From NCBI GenBank assembly GCA_018806915.1, contig JAGKQI010000100.1:1922001-1986000 (forward strand): 64,000 bases of DNA. Direction: 5' to 3'. Below are positions 10,366 to 21,050 of the stretch, piece by piece. This stretch comes from Phytophthora colocasiae. Lineage: Eukaryota; Oomycota; Peronosporomycetes; Peronosporales; Peronosporaceae. Both the position numbers and the translations under genes were made by a program. Position 1 is the first letter of the stretch. Every line of letters begins with the position of its first letter. The notes beneath the pieces are model-generated. The model worked only from the letters and a program-made list of their open reading frames with translations. It was not told the origin of the DNA and made no database searches.

Positions 10366-11081
10366 ACATACATACACCAGCATGAATATGCCAGCCGGCT
10401 ACTCGATATCACAACGGCGCGGTAATCATCTTGCACCTTCACAATAGAACGCGCCGCGAGAGGTGTAAACAGAGAAGCAATGACAAGGGCATGGGGACAA
10501 CGGAGCTCTTCTGTACATGAACACACAATTGCGGTTGAAGTCGCAGCAACTCAGCGTCATATTCGTATGATACCCTTCTAGCCAAAGCGCAACTAACCTG
10601 TAATTCCATTCAAGCTGTCTCGGATTGCGGCAGAAGCACCACAGGCGCCACATTGTGGGCCTCCCACCGCATCAACATGAAGAAGATCTCACGCTGCCAG
10701 CGCCGAGCGAACTCCTCCGAGTGACCGTCTATTGTGCCGCCGAAGCGAACACGGCAGCCAACTTTAGTGGAGTCTGTCGCTGCAGTGGACGAGAAGCCGA
10801 ACCACATGAACGACTCGAACCAGAGGTTGTTGGCGCAGCCACAACGTCGCGTGAAGGACGGATTCACCGACTGCAGCACCACGAACAGTCCAGCAGGCGA
10901 CGTCATCCGATACAGCAGATAAATGCTGCGGTACTTGGTTGGGGTCTGCTTCTCGCCGTCAGGGCTTAAAGCCTGCTGCATTCGACGCACAACGACAATG
11001 TCGTCATTGATCTGGTGCAGAACTTCAATTTGTAGAGCGTGAAGCACACAAAGGCCCCAGCATCGTGGCGAACTGCCGCTG
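10366..11081 (-). pseudogene. Partial bZIP-A copy B (C-terminal half)
   Basis: The homology covers the last part of bZIP A and its 3' flank (equivalent to about 7730-8457), inverted. The coding part runs from about 11081 to the stop at 10610 and matches from the CVLHALQIEVLHQINDD region to PQSETA. The N-terminal half with the basic region is absent, and the frame is fused at about 11082 to unrelated sequence. It therefore cannot make a bZIP protein. It extends 56 bp beyond the left inverted arm into the spacer. Confidence 0.85.
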
Positions 11082-11456
11082 GCCGTAGGGTTCGACATCA
11101 CCGGAAATATGTCTAGTCGAACACACAGAATACTGGTTTGATTAACCATTGGCTTTCCACTTGAAAAACACGTTGGATGTTAGCACTATCGGCCACTGCT
11201 TGCAACTTGTACGAGACGCGACGAGTACCATTGCGAGGTTCTACACGGCAGTAGGTAAGGAGCAGCCGGAACAGTCTAAAGGAGATATGATGGGCTGGAG
11301 ACAGCAACGAAGGACGTTGGTGAAGGAAAACACGTGCGTCGAGTTCGCATTCGACAAGACTTTCGCAGGTTATTCGCCCGGCCAACTGTTCCACAAGACG
11401 TGGGCTTTCTGTCGAAACCAGCGGCAGTTCGCCACGATGCTGGAGCCTGTGCTTCA
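11026..11456. other. Spacer between inverted arms
   Basis: This 431-bp centre is not palindromic. Its left 56 bp continue copy B, 11082-11167 is unmatched within the window, and 11168-11456 continue copy C, a direct repeat of bZIP A from about 7478. The asymmetry shows that the two arms were joined at different points of the bZIP-A-like gene. Confidence 0.8.
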
Positions 11457-12118
11457 AAGTTCTGCACCAGATCAATGACGACATTGTCGTTGTGCGTCGA
11501 ATGCAGCAGGCTTTAAGCCCTGACGGCGAGAAGCAGACCCCAACCAAGTACCGCAGCATTTATCTGCTGTATCGGATGACGTCGCCTGCTGGACTGTTCG
11601 TGGTGCTGCAGTCGGTGAATCCGTCCTTCACGCGACGTTGTGGCTGCGCCAACAACCTCTGGTTCGAGTCGTTCATGTGGTTCGGCTTCTCGTCCACTGC
11701 AGCGACAGACTCCACTAAAGTTGGCTGCCGTGTCCGCTTCGGCGGCACAATAGACGGTCACTCGGAGGAGTTCGCTCGGCGCTGGCAGCGTGAGATCTTC
11801 TTCATGTTGATGCGGTGGGAGGCCCACAATGTGGCGCCTGTGGTGCTTCTGCCGCAATCCGAGACAGCTTGAATGGAATTACAGGTTAGTTGCGCTTTGG
11901 CTAGAAGGGTATCATACGAATATGACGCTGAGTTGCTGCGACTTCAACCGCAATTGTGTGTTCATGTACAGAAGAGCTCCGTTGTCCCCATGCCCTTGTC
12001 ATTGCTTCTCTGTTTACACCTCTCGCGGCGCGTTCTATTGTGAAGGTGCAAGATGATTACCGCGCCGTTGTGATATCGAGTAGCCGGCTGGCATATTCAT
12101 GCTGGTGTATGTATGTCA
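11168..12118 (+). pseudogene. Partial bZIP-A copy C (middle and C-terminal parts)
   Basis: This is a direct repeat of 7478-8457. It begins inside the coding region (LDVSTIGHCLQLVRDAT) and lacks the N-terminus and basic region. The GW...TW block is intact, but the frame breaks near 11450-11478. That is the same neighbourhood as in bZIP A, with a further deletion of about 15 bp. Homology resumes in another frame from 11492 to the stop at 11870-11872. The 3' flank is shared with bZIP A to about 12118. From 11457 onward it lies in the right inverted arm. Confidence 0.85.
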
Positions 12119-12295
12119 GCAGCGCTTCATCGCAATAGAGCTGCCATCATGCACTGGCGGTCGCTTTGCAGCGCGCGACGCAAAGAAAAATCCGCGGGCA
12201 CTGAAAAAAATGGCTACAAGGATTACAACTAGCGGATACTGTAGACTACAGTCTGTAGTAAACACCAGCCAATACTGCTTGCTGCCATTGCTGCG

Positions 12296-12649
12296 ATGGT
12301 TGTCCCTGAGCCTATTCGCGACGCCGTGTCACGAGTCGTGACCCAAGAGGAGGTCATGGCCGTCGACAGGACCGGAGACCTAGAGGTCAGGCCATGTGGT
12401 CCGTGTCCGACAGGTCCGTGTATTCCTTCCGAATTCGAGCTGCGATTGGCGCAAAATGACGCCGAATCCGTTTATGTCGCTAGAATGACGGTCCGATTGC
12501 GCCGGTCGGACAGGAAATATTTGTCGAAGCAATTTATGTATTCCTGCAGGTGTATCACAATATCAGACCTTTTTAAAGTCTGTAGAAATCAGAACTTAAA
12601 ACACCCAATAGCCACTATCATCGTAAATGAAAGACTGACCCGTATTTAG
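12296..12649 (+). CDS. Hypothetical ORF, copy 2 (117 aa)
   Basis: This is the exact mirror of 9833-10186, in the leader region of PX-RING copy 2. The same caution applies: an uninterrupted frame, no domain, and possibly the gene's 5' region. Confidence 0.25.
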   Translation: MVVPEPIRDAVSRVVTQEEVMAVDRTGDLEVRPCGPCPTGPCIPSEFELRLAQNDAESVYVARMTVRLRRSDRKYLSKQFMYSCRCITISDLFKVCRNQNLKHPIATIIVNERLTRI

Positions 12650-12671
12650 AAATCGTAGTACACAGGGCGAC

Positions 12672-13718
12672 ATGTGCTGGTATATTACGCACTCCATGGA
12701 TCACCGCCTTCTGCCGATTACGCCGCTGTGGTCCTCCTCGCGGGACGCGTGCAATGCTCCTTCCAACCATCACTTCCGAATCGGACAGCCAACGAACACC
12801 TCAAAGCTCTGGCAGCTACACAAAATGATGCTCACAGCCCACCACCAAATGTATCACCAGCACCGCCACTCGAGCGCTGGCTCAACCGCAGGAGCAGCCA
12901 ATGGACGGAAGCGTACGTCGACCGTCCCGCTGTCTCCGCTCGCCTCCCTTCTCGAACAGCTTTCCCTGCGCGTGTCCTCCGTGCGCCTCAGCAAACGCGA
13001 CGTGCGCTACGAGCTGCACGTGGAGCACGCCGCCTCTCAGACCCGTTGGCGCAAGGCGCGCTCCTTCGACGAGTACAAGACGTTCCAGACGCAATTGCTG
13101 GCGGCGCTGCACCAGGGCCACTTCTGCCAGGCCGAGTGCCCGTGGCTCTACACGTTCGTCAACAGCTACTTCCCTGGATCGTCCGGTCTTTTCGGTCTGG
13201 GCGGCCACAGCGACTGCTCCGTGGAGAAGCGTCGTGACGCGCTTGAGCACGTGCTGACGTCGCTGCAGAAGTTTGTGGTGAACCGTCAGAATGCGTCCGC
13301 GTGCTCGATCGTTGCCGGCAGCGTCACGCAGCTGGTGGCGGACTTTGTGCTCGGTGACGTGAGCGACAAGCGCCACCCGCTGAACGGCATGTGCAGGAAT
13401 GGCAGCAACAACAGCTTCAGCAGCTTCGGCAGCTTGCGCGACAGCGTGTGTTCATCCACGTCGGATGAGGGCGACGAGCTGGCGGATGAGGCGGAGGAAG
13501 TGGGCGTCTGCACACTGTGCAGCTCGAGCTTGGACAGCGAGACGTCGTCCACGGAGACGGACAGTTTCCGCAGCAACTCCTCAAGTCGCCGCAGCAGCGT
13601 GCTAAGCTACACGACGACTTTGTCGTGCGGCCACCAGTTCCACGACGAGTGCATCGTGCCGAAGCTGAACAAGGAGATGCGTTGCCCCACGTGCCACGCA
13701 GAAGTTGACGGCTTTTAA
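12672..13718 (+). CDS. PX-domain RING-H2 protein, copy 2
   Basis: The protein is the same as copy 1: a PX-like lipid-binding domain (about residues 85-215), an acidic Ser-rich linker and a C-terminal RING-H2 finger (CTLC ... CGHQFHDEC ... CPTC). The likely start is 12672 or the Met at 12696. This copy sits in the presumed source arm, directly before the convergent bZIP B gene, and their stops are 110 bp apart. The two copies are convergent-outward mirror images and presumably share promoter sequence fully. The short antisense ORFs here are shadows. Confidence 0.85.
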   Translation: MCWYITHSMDHRLLPITPLWSSSRDACNAPSNHHFRIGQPTNTSKLWQLHKMMLTAHHQMYHQHRHSSAGSTAGAANGRKRTSTVPLSPLASLLEQLSLRVSSVRLSKRDVRYELHVEHAASQTRWRKARSFDEYKTFQTQLLAALHQGHFCQAECPWLYTFVNSYFPGSSGLFGLGGHSDCSVEKRRDALEHVLTSLQKFVVNRQNASACSIVAGSVTQLVADFVLGDVSDKRHPLNGMCRNGSNNSFSSFGSLRDSVCSSTSDEGDELADEAEEVGVCTLCSSSLDSETSSTETDSFRSNSSSRRSSVLSYTTTLSCGHQFHDECIVPKLNKEMRCPTCHAEVDGF

Positions 13719-13828
13719 AGCTGAATATGTTGTTAGTTATTTAAGTTAAGCATGCACAGCGCATGACGAGGAGCTTGTGTCGATATGAACAAGATCACAT
13801 CTTCAAATTGAAGTTTAAAGATGTTTGC

Positions 13829-15136
13829 CTACTCTTTCAGTAGGAAGGGAGCAACAGCCAGCGTTTCCCAGCGAATCGCAAGGAAAATGAGCTCCTTCAA
13901 CCTCAACGCTGCCAGGTCCTCGCATGCATTTGTGCCGCCGAAATCCGTGGTCGTTGTAACCTCCTGCATCGCAGAGACCTCGGCCGTGCAGTCTGAAGGG
14001 GAAACACGGATCCAGTAGAAAATCTCCCACCAGACCTTGTCGCCGTGCAGCATCCGATCGGCAGGCGGGACGTCCAATGTCTTCATCGCCAACGTCTGAA
14101 CGCCATCGTCATCGACTCGGAAAAGCACGTACACTGTTCGGAGCACAAGGGGTTCACCACTTTCGTTGTTGTGTGACTGGTCTTCGGTACGCCGATCGAT
14201 GACCAGGACATCATCCGTGATCTCCTGCAGTATCGTGATGTGGGTCTTAACGTGTGAAGGCCCCAGTCTTTGCAGGTCGCCACTGCTCGTCTGCAGTTGC
14301 CACGATCTGTCCATGAGCTGCTGCGGGGTGACATTCCTCAGCGCCTTTTTGACCCCGAAGGTGATGACGCCGCCCTGGCGTTCGGAGTACTGACTCCAGC
14401 CTAGAAACGTTGGTCGATTAAGGAAACGCTCTTCGCTCGTATACGGCAATCGAGCAGCGTGAATACACTCGAGAGTTTGCCGCACAAAGGCCATGCCTTG
14501 ATCGTACGTGAAATGATTCATCTGCAGGTCGCTTCTGCTTTCAGGCGGAGGGAAACTCATCAGACGATAGCGGAGACTGTTGTTAAACAGATCGCGTCTT
14601 GCTAATTCTTGGACCATCGCCGCGTTCTGTCGCCGGAATGCCTCAATTTCGGTCGCCAGCTGCACGTAGTCGTCACGAGTGACTGGCATCAATGATGACG
14701 GATACAGAGACGATGACGGATCCGGCGAGCTTGACGGCGATCGATAAGCGTCGCTAGGACTGCTGCAAGGCGATGGAGATTCAACTGCGAAGTGCTGCAT
14801 GAGCTGCTGCTTCTGCAGTTCCAGTGCGGCGACTGTCTTGCGCATCTGCTCCATGGTCTCCTGTTAGTAAGACGGGTTAGTAAATCCACGGCAGTATTTC
14901 ACCCCACCAACAGAACACACCCGCTTCGCATTGTTACGTCTCCGGTCTCGTTCATTGCGTCGGCGCTTCTTGAGCTCACCGGGAGTAAGTTCCGCCTGCT
15001 CTTCCTGATTCGCTTCCAATTGTAGCAGTTCAAGCTTCAGAGACACAGTGGCTGGCGGCTTCTCCTCACACGGTTCTGATAGTGGTTCCGTTTCGACTTT
15101 GACGACGCACTTGGCTGAGGGTCCGGCGTCGGCCAT
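13829..15136 (-). CDS. bZIP factor B, two exons
   Basis: Exon 1 is 15136-14921 and exon 2 is 14860-13829, with a 60-bp intron (GTGTGT...TAACAG). The join gives 415 residues. The start is taken at MADAGPSAK; an in-frame Met 20 codons upstream is an alternative. The basic region straddles the intron: RRRNERDRRRNNAKR from exon 1, then ETMEQM from exon 2. It keeps Asn but has Asp/Arg in place of the Ala pair and Asn-Asn in place of Ser/Cys-Arg. A coil with LELQKQQLMQHF follows. The C-terminal domain carries the shared family pattern (GWSQYSE...TFGVKKAL...QLMDRSW...LQEITDDVLVIDRR). It is probably a nuclear regulator. Its 3' end was copied to 8467. Confidence 0.85.
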
Positions 15137-15361
15137 CCGAAAGTTGCTAGCCTTAGTTCTTTGACGCGAAAATGAACTCTGCACCCTGGTCGTCACGGAA
15201 TCGCACAGGTCTGATTACGACTCGCAATGGAGACGCAATGTCAACTTGGATGCGCCGGTAGTTGAACCACGCCGGACTCGAAAACTGGACACAGCTTTGT
15301 TGGCCATTTACTTGCAATTTGCTTGTTTGCTTCACTACTTCACTTCACTTCGACACAACTC

Positions 15362-16837
15362 TTAAAACTTGAGCAGCGTGGGCGCCACGGCCAACGATTC
15401 CCAGCGGATGGCGAGGAAAACGAGCTCGCCGAGCCACGCCTGCGCGATTTCGTCGCGTGTGTACGTGTTGGAGCCGCCGAACTCGATCACAGTGGAGAAA
15501 TCACGCGGACGGCCGTCGGGGCCCGTGCTGGATCGCACCATGCCGTCCGGGTATATGCGGATCCAATAGAAGATCTCGCACCACTGTTCATCGTCGCGCA
15601 ACAGCTTCTTCACCAGCGGCAGGTTGATGGTCTTCATGGCCAGCGTCTGCGTACCATCGGCATCTGCCGTGCGGAAAAGCACGTACACCGTACGCAGCGC
15701 GAGCTTCTTGCCTAACACACCTGTGCGCGCGTTATCTTCGCTGCGACGGTCGATGACCAACAGGTCATCGGACAACTTCTGCAGTGGACGAATGTGCGTG
15801 TTTACAGTCGACGGGATCAGCTTCTGAGTTCGCTTGCCATCGGTGAGCAAGTGCCAGGTTGTGGCCATGAGCTGCGCCGGCGTCACGTTCTTAAGCGACT
15901 TTTTGACCGAGAACGTGATGGTCGAGCCCTGCCGCAGTGTGAACTGTTCCCAACCGAGGAACTTAGAACGGTTGTGGTAGCGCGCGTCACTCGCGTAAAG
16001 GAGGCGCGCGTTGTTGATGAGCTGCAGCGTTTGACGCACACACGCGACGCCTTCCTCCGTCGTGAGCGGTGTAAAGCGAACATTACTGTCACCGTTGAGA
16101 GGATGGGGCCCTGAAACAAGTGGTGGTTTCCGACCGTTGCTCCTCTTGCCGTTGCACCTGCTGTCCGAGCCAGCGTCACTCTCTCCACTGCTGTTGTCCT
16201 GGTCCGTCTCGTCCTGGCTGAACTCGAGCAGCAAATTCTGCATGTAGCCGGTGGTCACGTCCCGTTCACGGAGCTGCTGAGTCATGATGGTGTTTTGACG
16301 TCGGAACTCCTCGATCTCATCGGCCAGTCGCACGAAATTCTCCCGTTTGATAGGCGTCTCGGGCGACGGATACATGGAGGCCGAAGTGGACGGGGGCGAA
16401 GGTGAGCGGAACTCATTGCTCTGTGGTGAAGCTGCTTTGATCGCGTTGGTGCTGTCCGTACGCTCAACAAGACGCTGTTTGCGCTCCTCCAGCTCCTTCA
16501 CTTGCTGGCGCATTTGCTTCATGGATTCCTGTCATTAATCAATGAAAAACTATAACGTTAATAACTGATTGCCTATCCATCAACTTCGACGTTGAAGTGC
16601 ACACACACACACCCGTTTAGCAAAGCTGCGTTGACGGTCCCGCTCATTGCGTTTAAGTTTCTTGAGCTGGTCGTCGGCGTTGGAAGTGGCGATAACGATC
16701 CGCTGGGGGGACGGATTTTCGGTGTCCGTGCGAGTCACGGCGGACGCGTCCGGTGCAGCGTCAGGCCCGAGATAATAGCGAGCCATGGCGCGCAGCTCGG
16801 CGTCCGCATCCTCCAGCAGGTTTACCTGAAGCGACAT
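15362..16837 (-). CDS. bZIP factor C, two exons
   Basis: Exon 1 is 16837-16613 and exon 2 is 16528-15362, with an 84-bp intron that opens with a GT repeat. The product is 463 residues. The basic region KRNERDRQRSFAKR is split from ESMKQMRQQVKELEERK at exactly the same codon as in bZIP B. Asn and the Ser at +7 are kept; the Ala pair is Asp-Arg, and +8 is Phe instead of Arg. The leucine-zipper coil is followed by a Ser/Pro-rich linker and the shared C-terminal domain (GWEQFTLRQG...FSVKKSL...QLMATTW...LQKLSDDLLVIDRRSED). bZIPs B and C are tandem paralogues on the same strand, about 200 bp apart. Confidence 0.88.
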
Positions 16838-19007
16838 ACTGAGGATGGTCCTTCTTAGCTAGCACGAGTGTCGAAGAGTGATGACCGTCGTCCGAAACGC
16901 TTCTTCTTTTTTTTAACCTTTAAAACGCATTAATACATGCGTTTTATCATTTAAACTTGTCTTATACACACGTCCCGTTTGGTCCCATTATTATCTTGAA
17001 GTTTGTATTGTGATTTAGTCTAGAAAGGTAGTTTTCATAATCCCGTTTACTACGTAACTTACCCTTTTACTACAATTCTTACGTCGTTATGCCTTGCCAT
17101 CTTGCAGCAGTGACTACAAAGCGCAACAGAAGACGTTAACTTCTGTACATTCCGACGCTTTTACTGTTATAAGGCACACGTTGAATAAGACAACGGTCTC
17201 ATTGTCCCGAGTGAGAACGGTGGCCACCGTCTCGGGTACGGTCCCGACCGTTCCCCCTCTGAAACCCGATCCACGACCCGTCGCATTGCGGAAGACCATA
17301 TGTATGGCGAGGAGTTGTTCGAGCCGGCCCCGGTCGCAGCCAGCACGAGGGTGAGTGCGCGCCGCTATTGCTAGAGAAACGAGGTCTGCGCAGCCAAGAA
17401 AGAGCGTGGAGCGTGCGCCAGGTTGCGTGTGAGCTGATGTCAAGGACGGAAGACATGGACTAGAGCTACGCTAGGCTTAACAGCGCCCCGAGTATGTGTG
17501 AGGAAGGGGTGAGTGGTACCGTCGAGGAGGTACGGACCCGGGAAGGACAAGGAAGAGGACTCTGGAGGACGTGAGACGTTGGAAAACAGTGAAGGAAGGG
17601 CGTGCTGGTGGAGGTCAGTCGTGAATTTACCTTGGGCACCGCAGCACAAGCCCCAAGTCAAAGAATAATCGCTTTTTGTATTTTTCTTTACTTTTTGTGG
17701 TGCGCTTTTATCGCTCTACCGTTCCGTTCTACTTGTAACCCGCAGCGTCTACCGTCCCGCCCAAGACCGACTCGCGACATCATCTGTGAAAAGACGCTCG
17801 AACTGACTCCCTTGCAGAAGCTCGCAATCATGACGAGCTTCCAGCAGCAAACCAGGTCGCCGTTGCTGTCGCTGCCCCATGGCGAGGAATTTCTTCAAAC
17901 TGGCATACGGACTCCGTAACGTAGCAGTAAATCGCTTACTACTGCTGGCTGCTACAAGTACAGTGTAGCCTACACTGCAGTCTGCTGCACCGGTTGGTGG
18001 TGGCCCACCACCACTGGTGGGTGGACTCGACTGATGCTTGCTTTATCGCTACACTAAAAGCTGCTACATACGTGTAGATGTGCAAGTGCTATGTTGCAGA
18101 CTTTGGCAGGGGCATGGTGATCGCTGCAACCTGCACATATCGAGCAGCTCAGAGCTCAAGACTTTACAGGCTGAAGCAGCGCACTCATCGCGAGTTGACG
18201 GGGCACAGATTGACAGAAGGCTACGGCCGCTTTCCCGCATGTGCAAAGTCTGTTCTGCGTGTGTAGACTGGTTATGTGAGAACGAATTAATAACGATTTT
18301 GGTAAAAGATAGAGAGTAGCTGTATTTGCACTAAAACTTGGTTTTAAGTGCCGTCGGAGCAACCGTTGTAAAAACTTATAAGCAGTTTACTCGTCCTTCT
18401 TTCCCTCTGCGTAGCTGTCCAGCCACCCCCGGTGCTCGTCGCGACCATCAACGTGACCGTCAGTGACTGACTCACGGCGTGCATAAGTTCACCCCGAAAG
18501 AGGAGAATTTCGGGGCAATCTGGCGCTTGTGACAGCGTCTTCTTCTATCGCTAAAAGGACACGTTGTTTTTCTTTTATTGTGTAGTGCATGCGGCGCCGT
18601 TTGGCTGGCGCATACACCTCGTCAAGGAGGTCTGTGATGGCAACCTACTCTGCCTCCTGCAATACTGTCGCGGGTGGTGGGGGCTGCGAGGACAACTCGT
18701 CCGCTGCCTCCATTTTATCGAGTTGCTTGAATACCTCCGTTTTATCGAGTGGCTTGGATACCTCCGTTTTATCGAGTGGCTGGTGGAGTTTTAGCGATTG
18801 AACGCTGCGACGGGCGATTTGATTGGTTGAAAACAATATGCATACACAATTCTATATCACATGCACCCTTTTTATGTGGCTGTAGCATTCTGTCAATCTG
18901 TGTACTTCAAGGACCCCTTCTACAGCTCGCTGCTCGGGATATGATTTGCAAGGAAAACACCACTCCATCGAATTGCATTTGTGCGCTAATAACGGTCGCT
19001 ACTGTAG
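16838..19007. other. Gene-poor 2.1-kb stretch
   Basis: No supported gene was found. It contains a GT/AT-rich run (16900-17080), a hairpin with arms ACCACCA near 18000, a hairpin with arms CCCCGAAA / TTTCGGGG near 18491-18516 and the 27-bp tandem repeat below. The ORFs are short, overlap on both strands and show no domain. Confidence 0.5.
18707..18783. repeat. 27-bp tandem repeat, just under 3 copies
   Basis: Units start at 18707, 18734 and 18761. Each begins CCTCC(A/G)TTTTATCGAGT; units 1 and 2 end in GCTTG(A/G)ATA, and unit 3 breaks off after GGCTGG. Reading through would encode a repeated FIEWL block, but the ORF (18564-18794) has no other support. Confidence 0.75.
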
Positions 19008-20135
19008 CTAGAGAATGCCTCGCAGCGACATCTCAATGCGCGAACCAACAGACCCGAACGGCGATGACTGGCCCTCAACACTCTCGCAGCTACTGTAGCT
19101 GTCGCTGTTGTCCACCAGCTCCACGTGGTGAGTCTGCTCCACCTTGACTCGAGGAGGCTCCTCGAGTAGGTCGCCGATCATGGCCTCCTGGCGGATCAGA
19201 GCGTTCTCCATCATGGCCATTGTGTCCTCAACACTTCCCAGTGCACTCACAAAGGCGGCCACAAAGTCCACATACGTGTCGTATCTGTGGATCTTGTTGT
19301 CATCGCCAAAGTAAAAGGTGTTCCCTACAGGATACTCGACCTGCATACCAATGAGACGCTGCACCAGCGCCTCGTTCCAAAGCACATGAGGAAAGATCTT
19401 CTCTATGGTGCGCCGTGTGAAGCGCACGTAAAGCGTGGCGGGCGCGCGCACCACCGGGTTTGGGTCCGCCGCCATGATTTGCAGGTTCTTGACCTCGTAC
19501 TTGAGTCCCGTGTGGTACAGTGAGTACTTTTCCCACTGATCGAGCAGCTCGCTCACACCGTATGAGCTGCCGAAGACCATGTCTGGGTGCATGATTCCGT
19601 TGAGAAAGCCAGCCTGCCTTGACGAGACCAGCAGCAGGTCGTGCGGGGCGTCCGCAACGCCGTGTCCTGCTACTGGAACGCCGTACTTAAAGAGTGAAAA
19701 GTACTCGCTGACGACACTGGCGAGCGAACCACCCATGGGCTCTCGTGTGAGCGGCCAGGCTGTCATGACCTGCTGCTGCCGCTGTGAGCGGTCGTACAAG
19801 TTTAGTTGATCCACCTCCTTTTTGAGCTGCTCCACCTGTTCCTCGAGGGTCTGTACGTAGTTCTTCCGGCGCGAGCGGTAGAGCTTGCCGCGTTCGCTGT
19901 TGGACAGACGACGCGAGCGCTTCTTGGACGGTGATTTGCCGGTCGTCCGGGCACCGGCAGTTGAAGGAGACGGTTGCTTGGTGCCGTCGCCGCCGGGATG
20001 ACGAACGGGGGCGAGCGGCGGCAGGGACGGACCAGAGGCGGCGGCGACGGGCCTGTCGGTTTCCATGGGCTGCTTCTCGTCGGTGTCGGCGCTGCAGAGC
20101 GCCATAATGTCCATGCGGCGGTCGTGGCAGCTCAT
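19008..20135 (-). CDS. bZIP factor D (NSERGK type)
   Basis: This is a single-exon, 375-residue protein; the start may be the Met at residue 8 or 11. A Pro/Ser-rich N-terminus is followed by the basic region and zipper at residues 76-115: SNSERGKLYRSRRKNYVQTL, then EEQVEQLKKEVDQL. Asn and the Arg at +8 are kept; the Ala pair is Arg-Gly and +7 is Tyr. The C-terminal domain differs from that of bZIPs A-C. It contains a DQWEKYSLYH motif, VRFTRRTIEKIFPH, and a tail ending MSLRGIL. Paralogues E, F and G follow to the right. It is probably a nuclear DNA-binding regulator; the target is unknown. Confidence 0.85.
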   Translation of the reverse strand: MSCHDRRMDIMALCSADTDEKQPMETDRPVAAASGPSLPPLAPVRHPGGDGTKQPSPSTAGARTTGKSPSKKRSRRLSNSERGKLYRSRRKNYVQTLEEQVEQLKKEVDQLNLYDRSQRQQQVMTAWPLTREPMGGSLASVVSEYFSLFKYGVPVAGHGVADAPHDLLLVSSRQAGFLNGIMHPDMVFGSSYGVSELLDQWEKYSLYHTGLKYEVKNLQIMAADPNPVVRAPATLYVRFTRRTIEKIFPHVLWNEALVQRLIGMQVEYPVGNTFYFGDDNKIHRYDTYVDFVAAFVSALGSVEDTMAMMENALIRQEAMIGDLLEEPPRVKVEQTHHVELVDNSDSYSSCESVEGQSSPFGSVGSRIEMSLRGIL

Positions 20136-21050
20136 TATTATTAATACTTTACTATTTTTTAAAGCCTGCGAGACCAGCTCTTCACACGCGCGTCGAATTG
20201 CGAAGTGACCGAGTCACGCGTCGCCCAGGTCACAGGAGAAGAATTGAACCGTGGTCGTCATAGGGGCGTCCTCGTCGCTTCCGGGCGTATCTCGCCCTGT
20301 CAAATTAGATAGTATTTCTAGAAAACAGTTTCATCGCGACATAGACAGTTGAATAAGTTAACTATTGTTTTTTTTAATAAAATGAATTACAATGACTTTT
20401 AGTTGTGATAACAAATATGCTGGAGCTGTTACGAGTCTTGTTATCTCCGAGGTTTAATTTGTAATTACTCGCGCGATACAGTGGTATGAATGTGTTCTGA
20501 CAGGTTTTTGTTTCGTTTCTTAGAAATATTTTAATAAGCTTGTTCATTTGTGCAATCGTTACGGAAGGTTCATACGAACTCACAGGTTTTGCCGGCGTTA
20601 TCAGGCCGCGTAGTGATCACTTGATGGTGTTTTCCACATGCTATCCTGAGCGATTTGTGTTGGCGAGAGCGAGGCCGGCAGTTTTTGACGCCGATGAGTG
20701 TCGAACAGTGCTGGTCTCTTATCGCGGCAGGCAGCACTGCAACGAGGCTAGGAAGCATCGGCACGTTGCCAGTTACCAAGCGATGTCCATCCAGCCGCGA
20801 ATTCTTCGCTGAAGGTGTCGCATCGGTGTAAATGTCACCCACCAACAAAAGGCACCTGCCTTGCCGGGATCATCGTCGTCACTGTAATACATTTGCCGTA
20901 GCGCATTCAGATTCGTCATGGTCTCGCAGTGACCTCAACCACTTGTGCGGAGCCACAGCTTCAACTGCATTAATCTCAGGTCCAGTACATGTTCGACGCA
21001 GGAAAGCAATTGGCAGCGAAAGAAATATACTGACAAATACAGTTTACACA
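20136..21050. other. Intergenic, upstream of bZIP D
   Basis: AT-rich from 20280 to 20560, and no supported gene in the rest. It should hold the bZIP D promoter and the 3' end of bZIP E. Confidence 0.45.

Larger units (their letters stand above)
8467..11025 (+). repeat. Left arm of 2.56-kb inverted duplication
   Basis: Every position x in this arm pairs with 22482 - x in the right arm (11457-14015), with no indel that I could find. Paired ORFs in both arms have identical lengths and nearly identical proteins. I found one substitution by eye (A at 10748 against the complement of 11734). The arm holds, in order, a truncated C-terminus of bZIP B, the PX-RING gene, a small ORF and the C-terminal part of a bZIP-A-like gene. 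Confidence 0.92.
11457..14015 (-). repeat. Right arm of 2.56-kb inverted duplication
   Basis: It mirrors 8467-11025 about an axis at 11241. Its outer end falls inside the intact bZIP B gene (codons for W-I-R-V) and its inner end falls in copy C. Since bZIP B is complete on this side and truncated on the left, the right arm is the probable source and the left arm the new copy. Confidence 0.92.
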
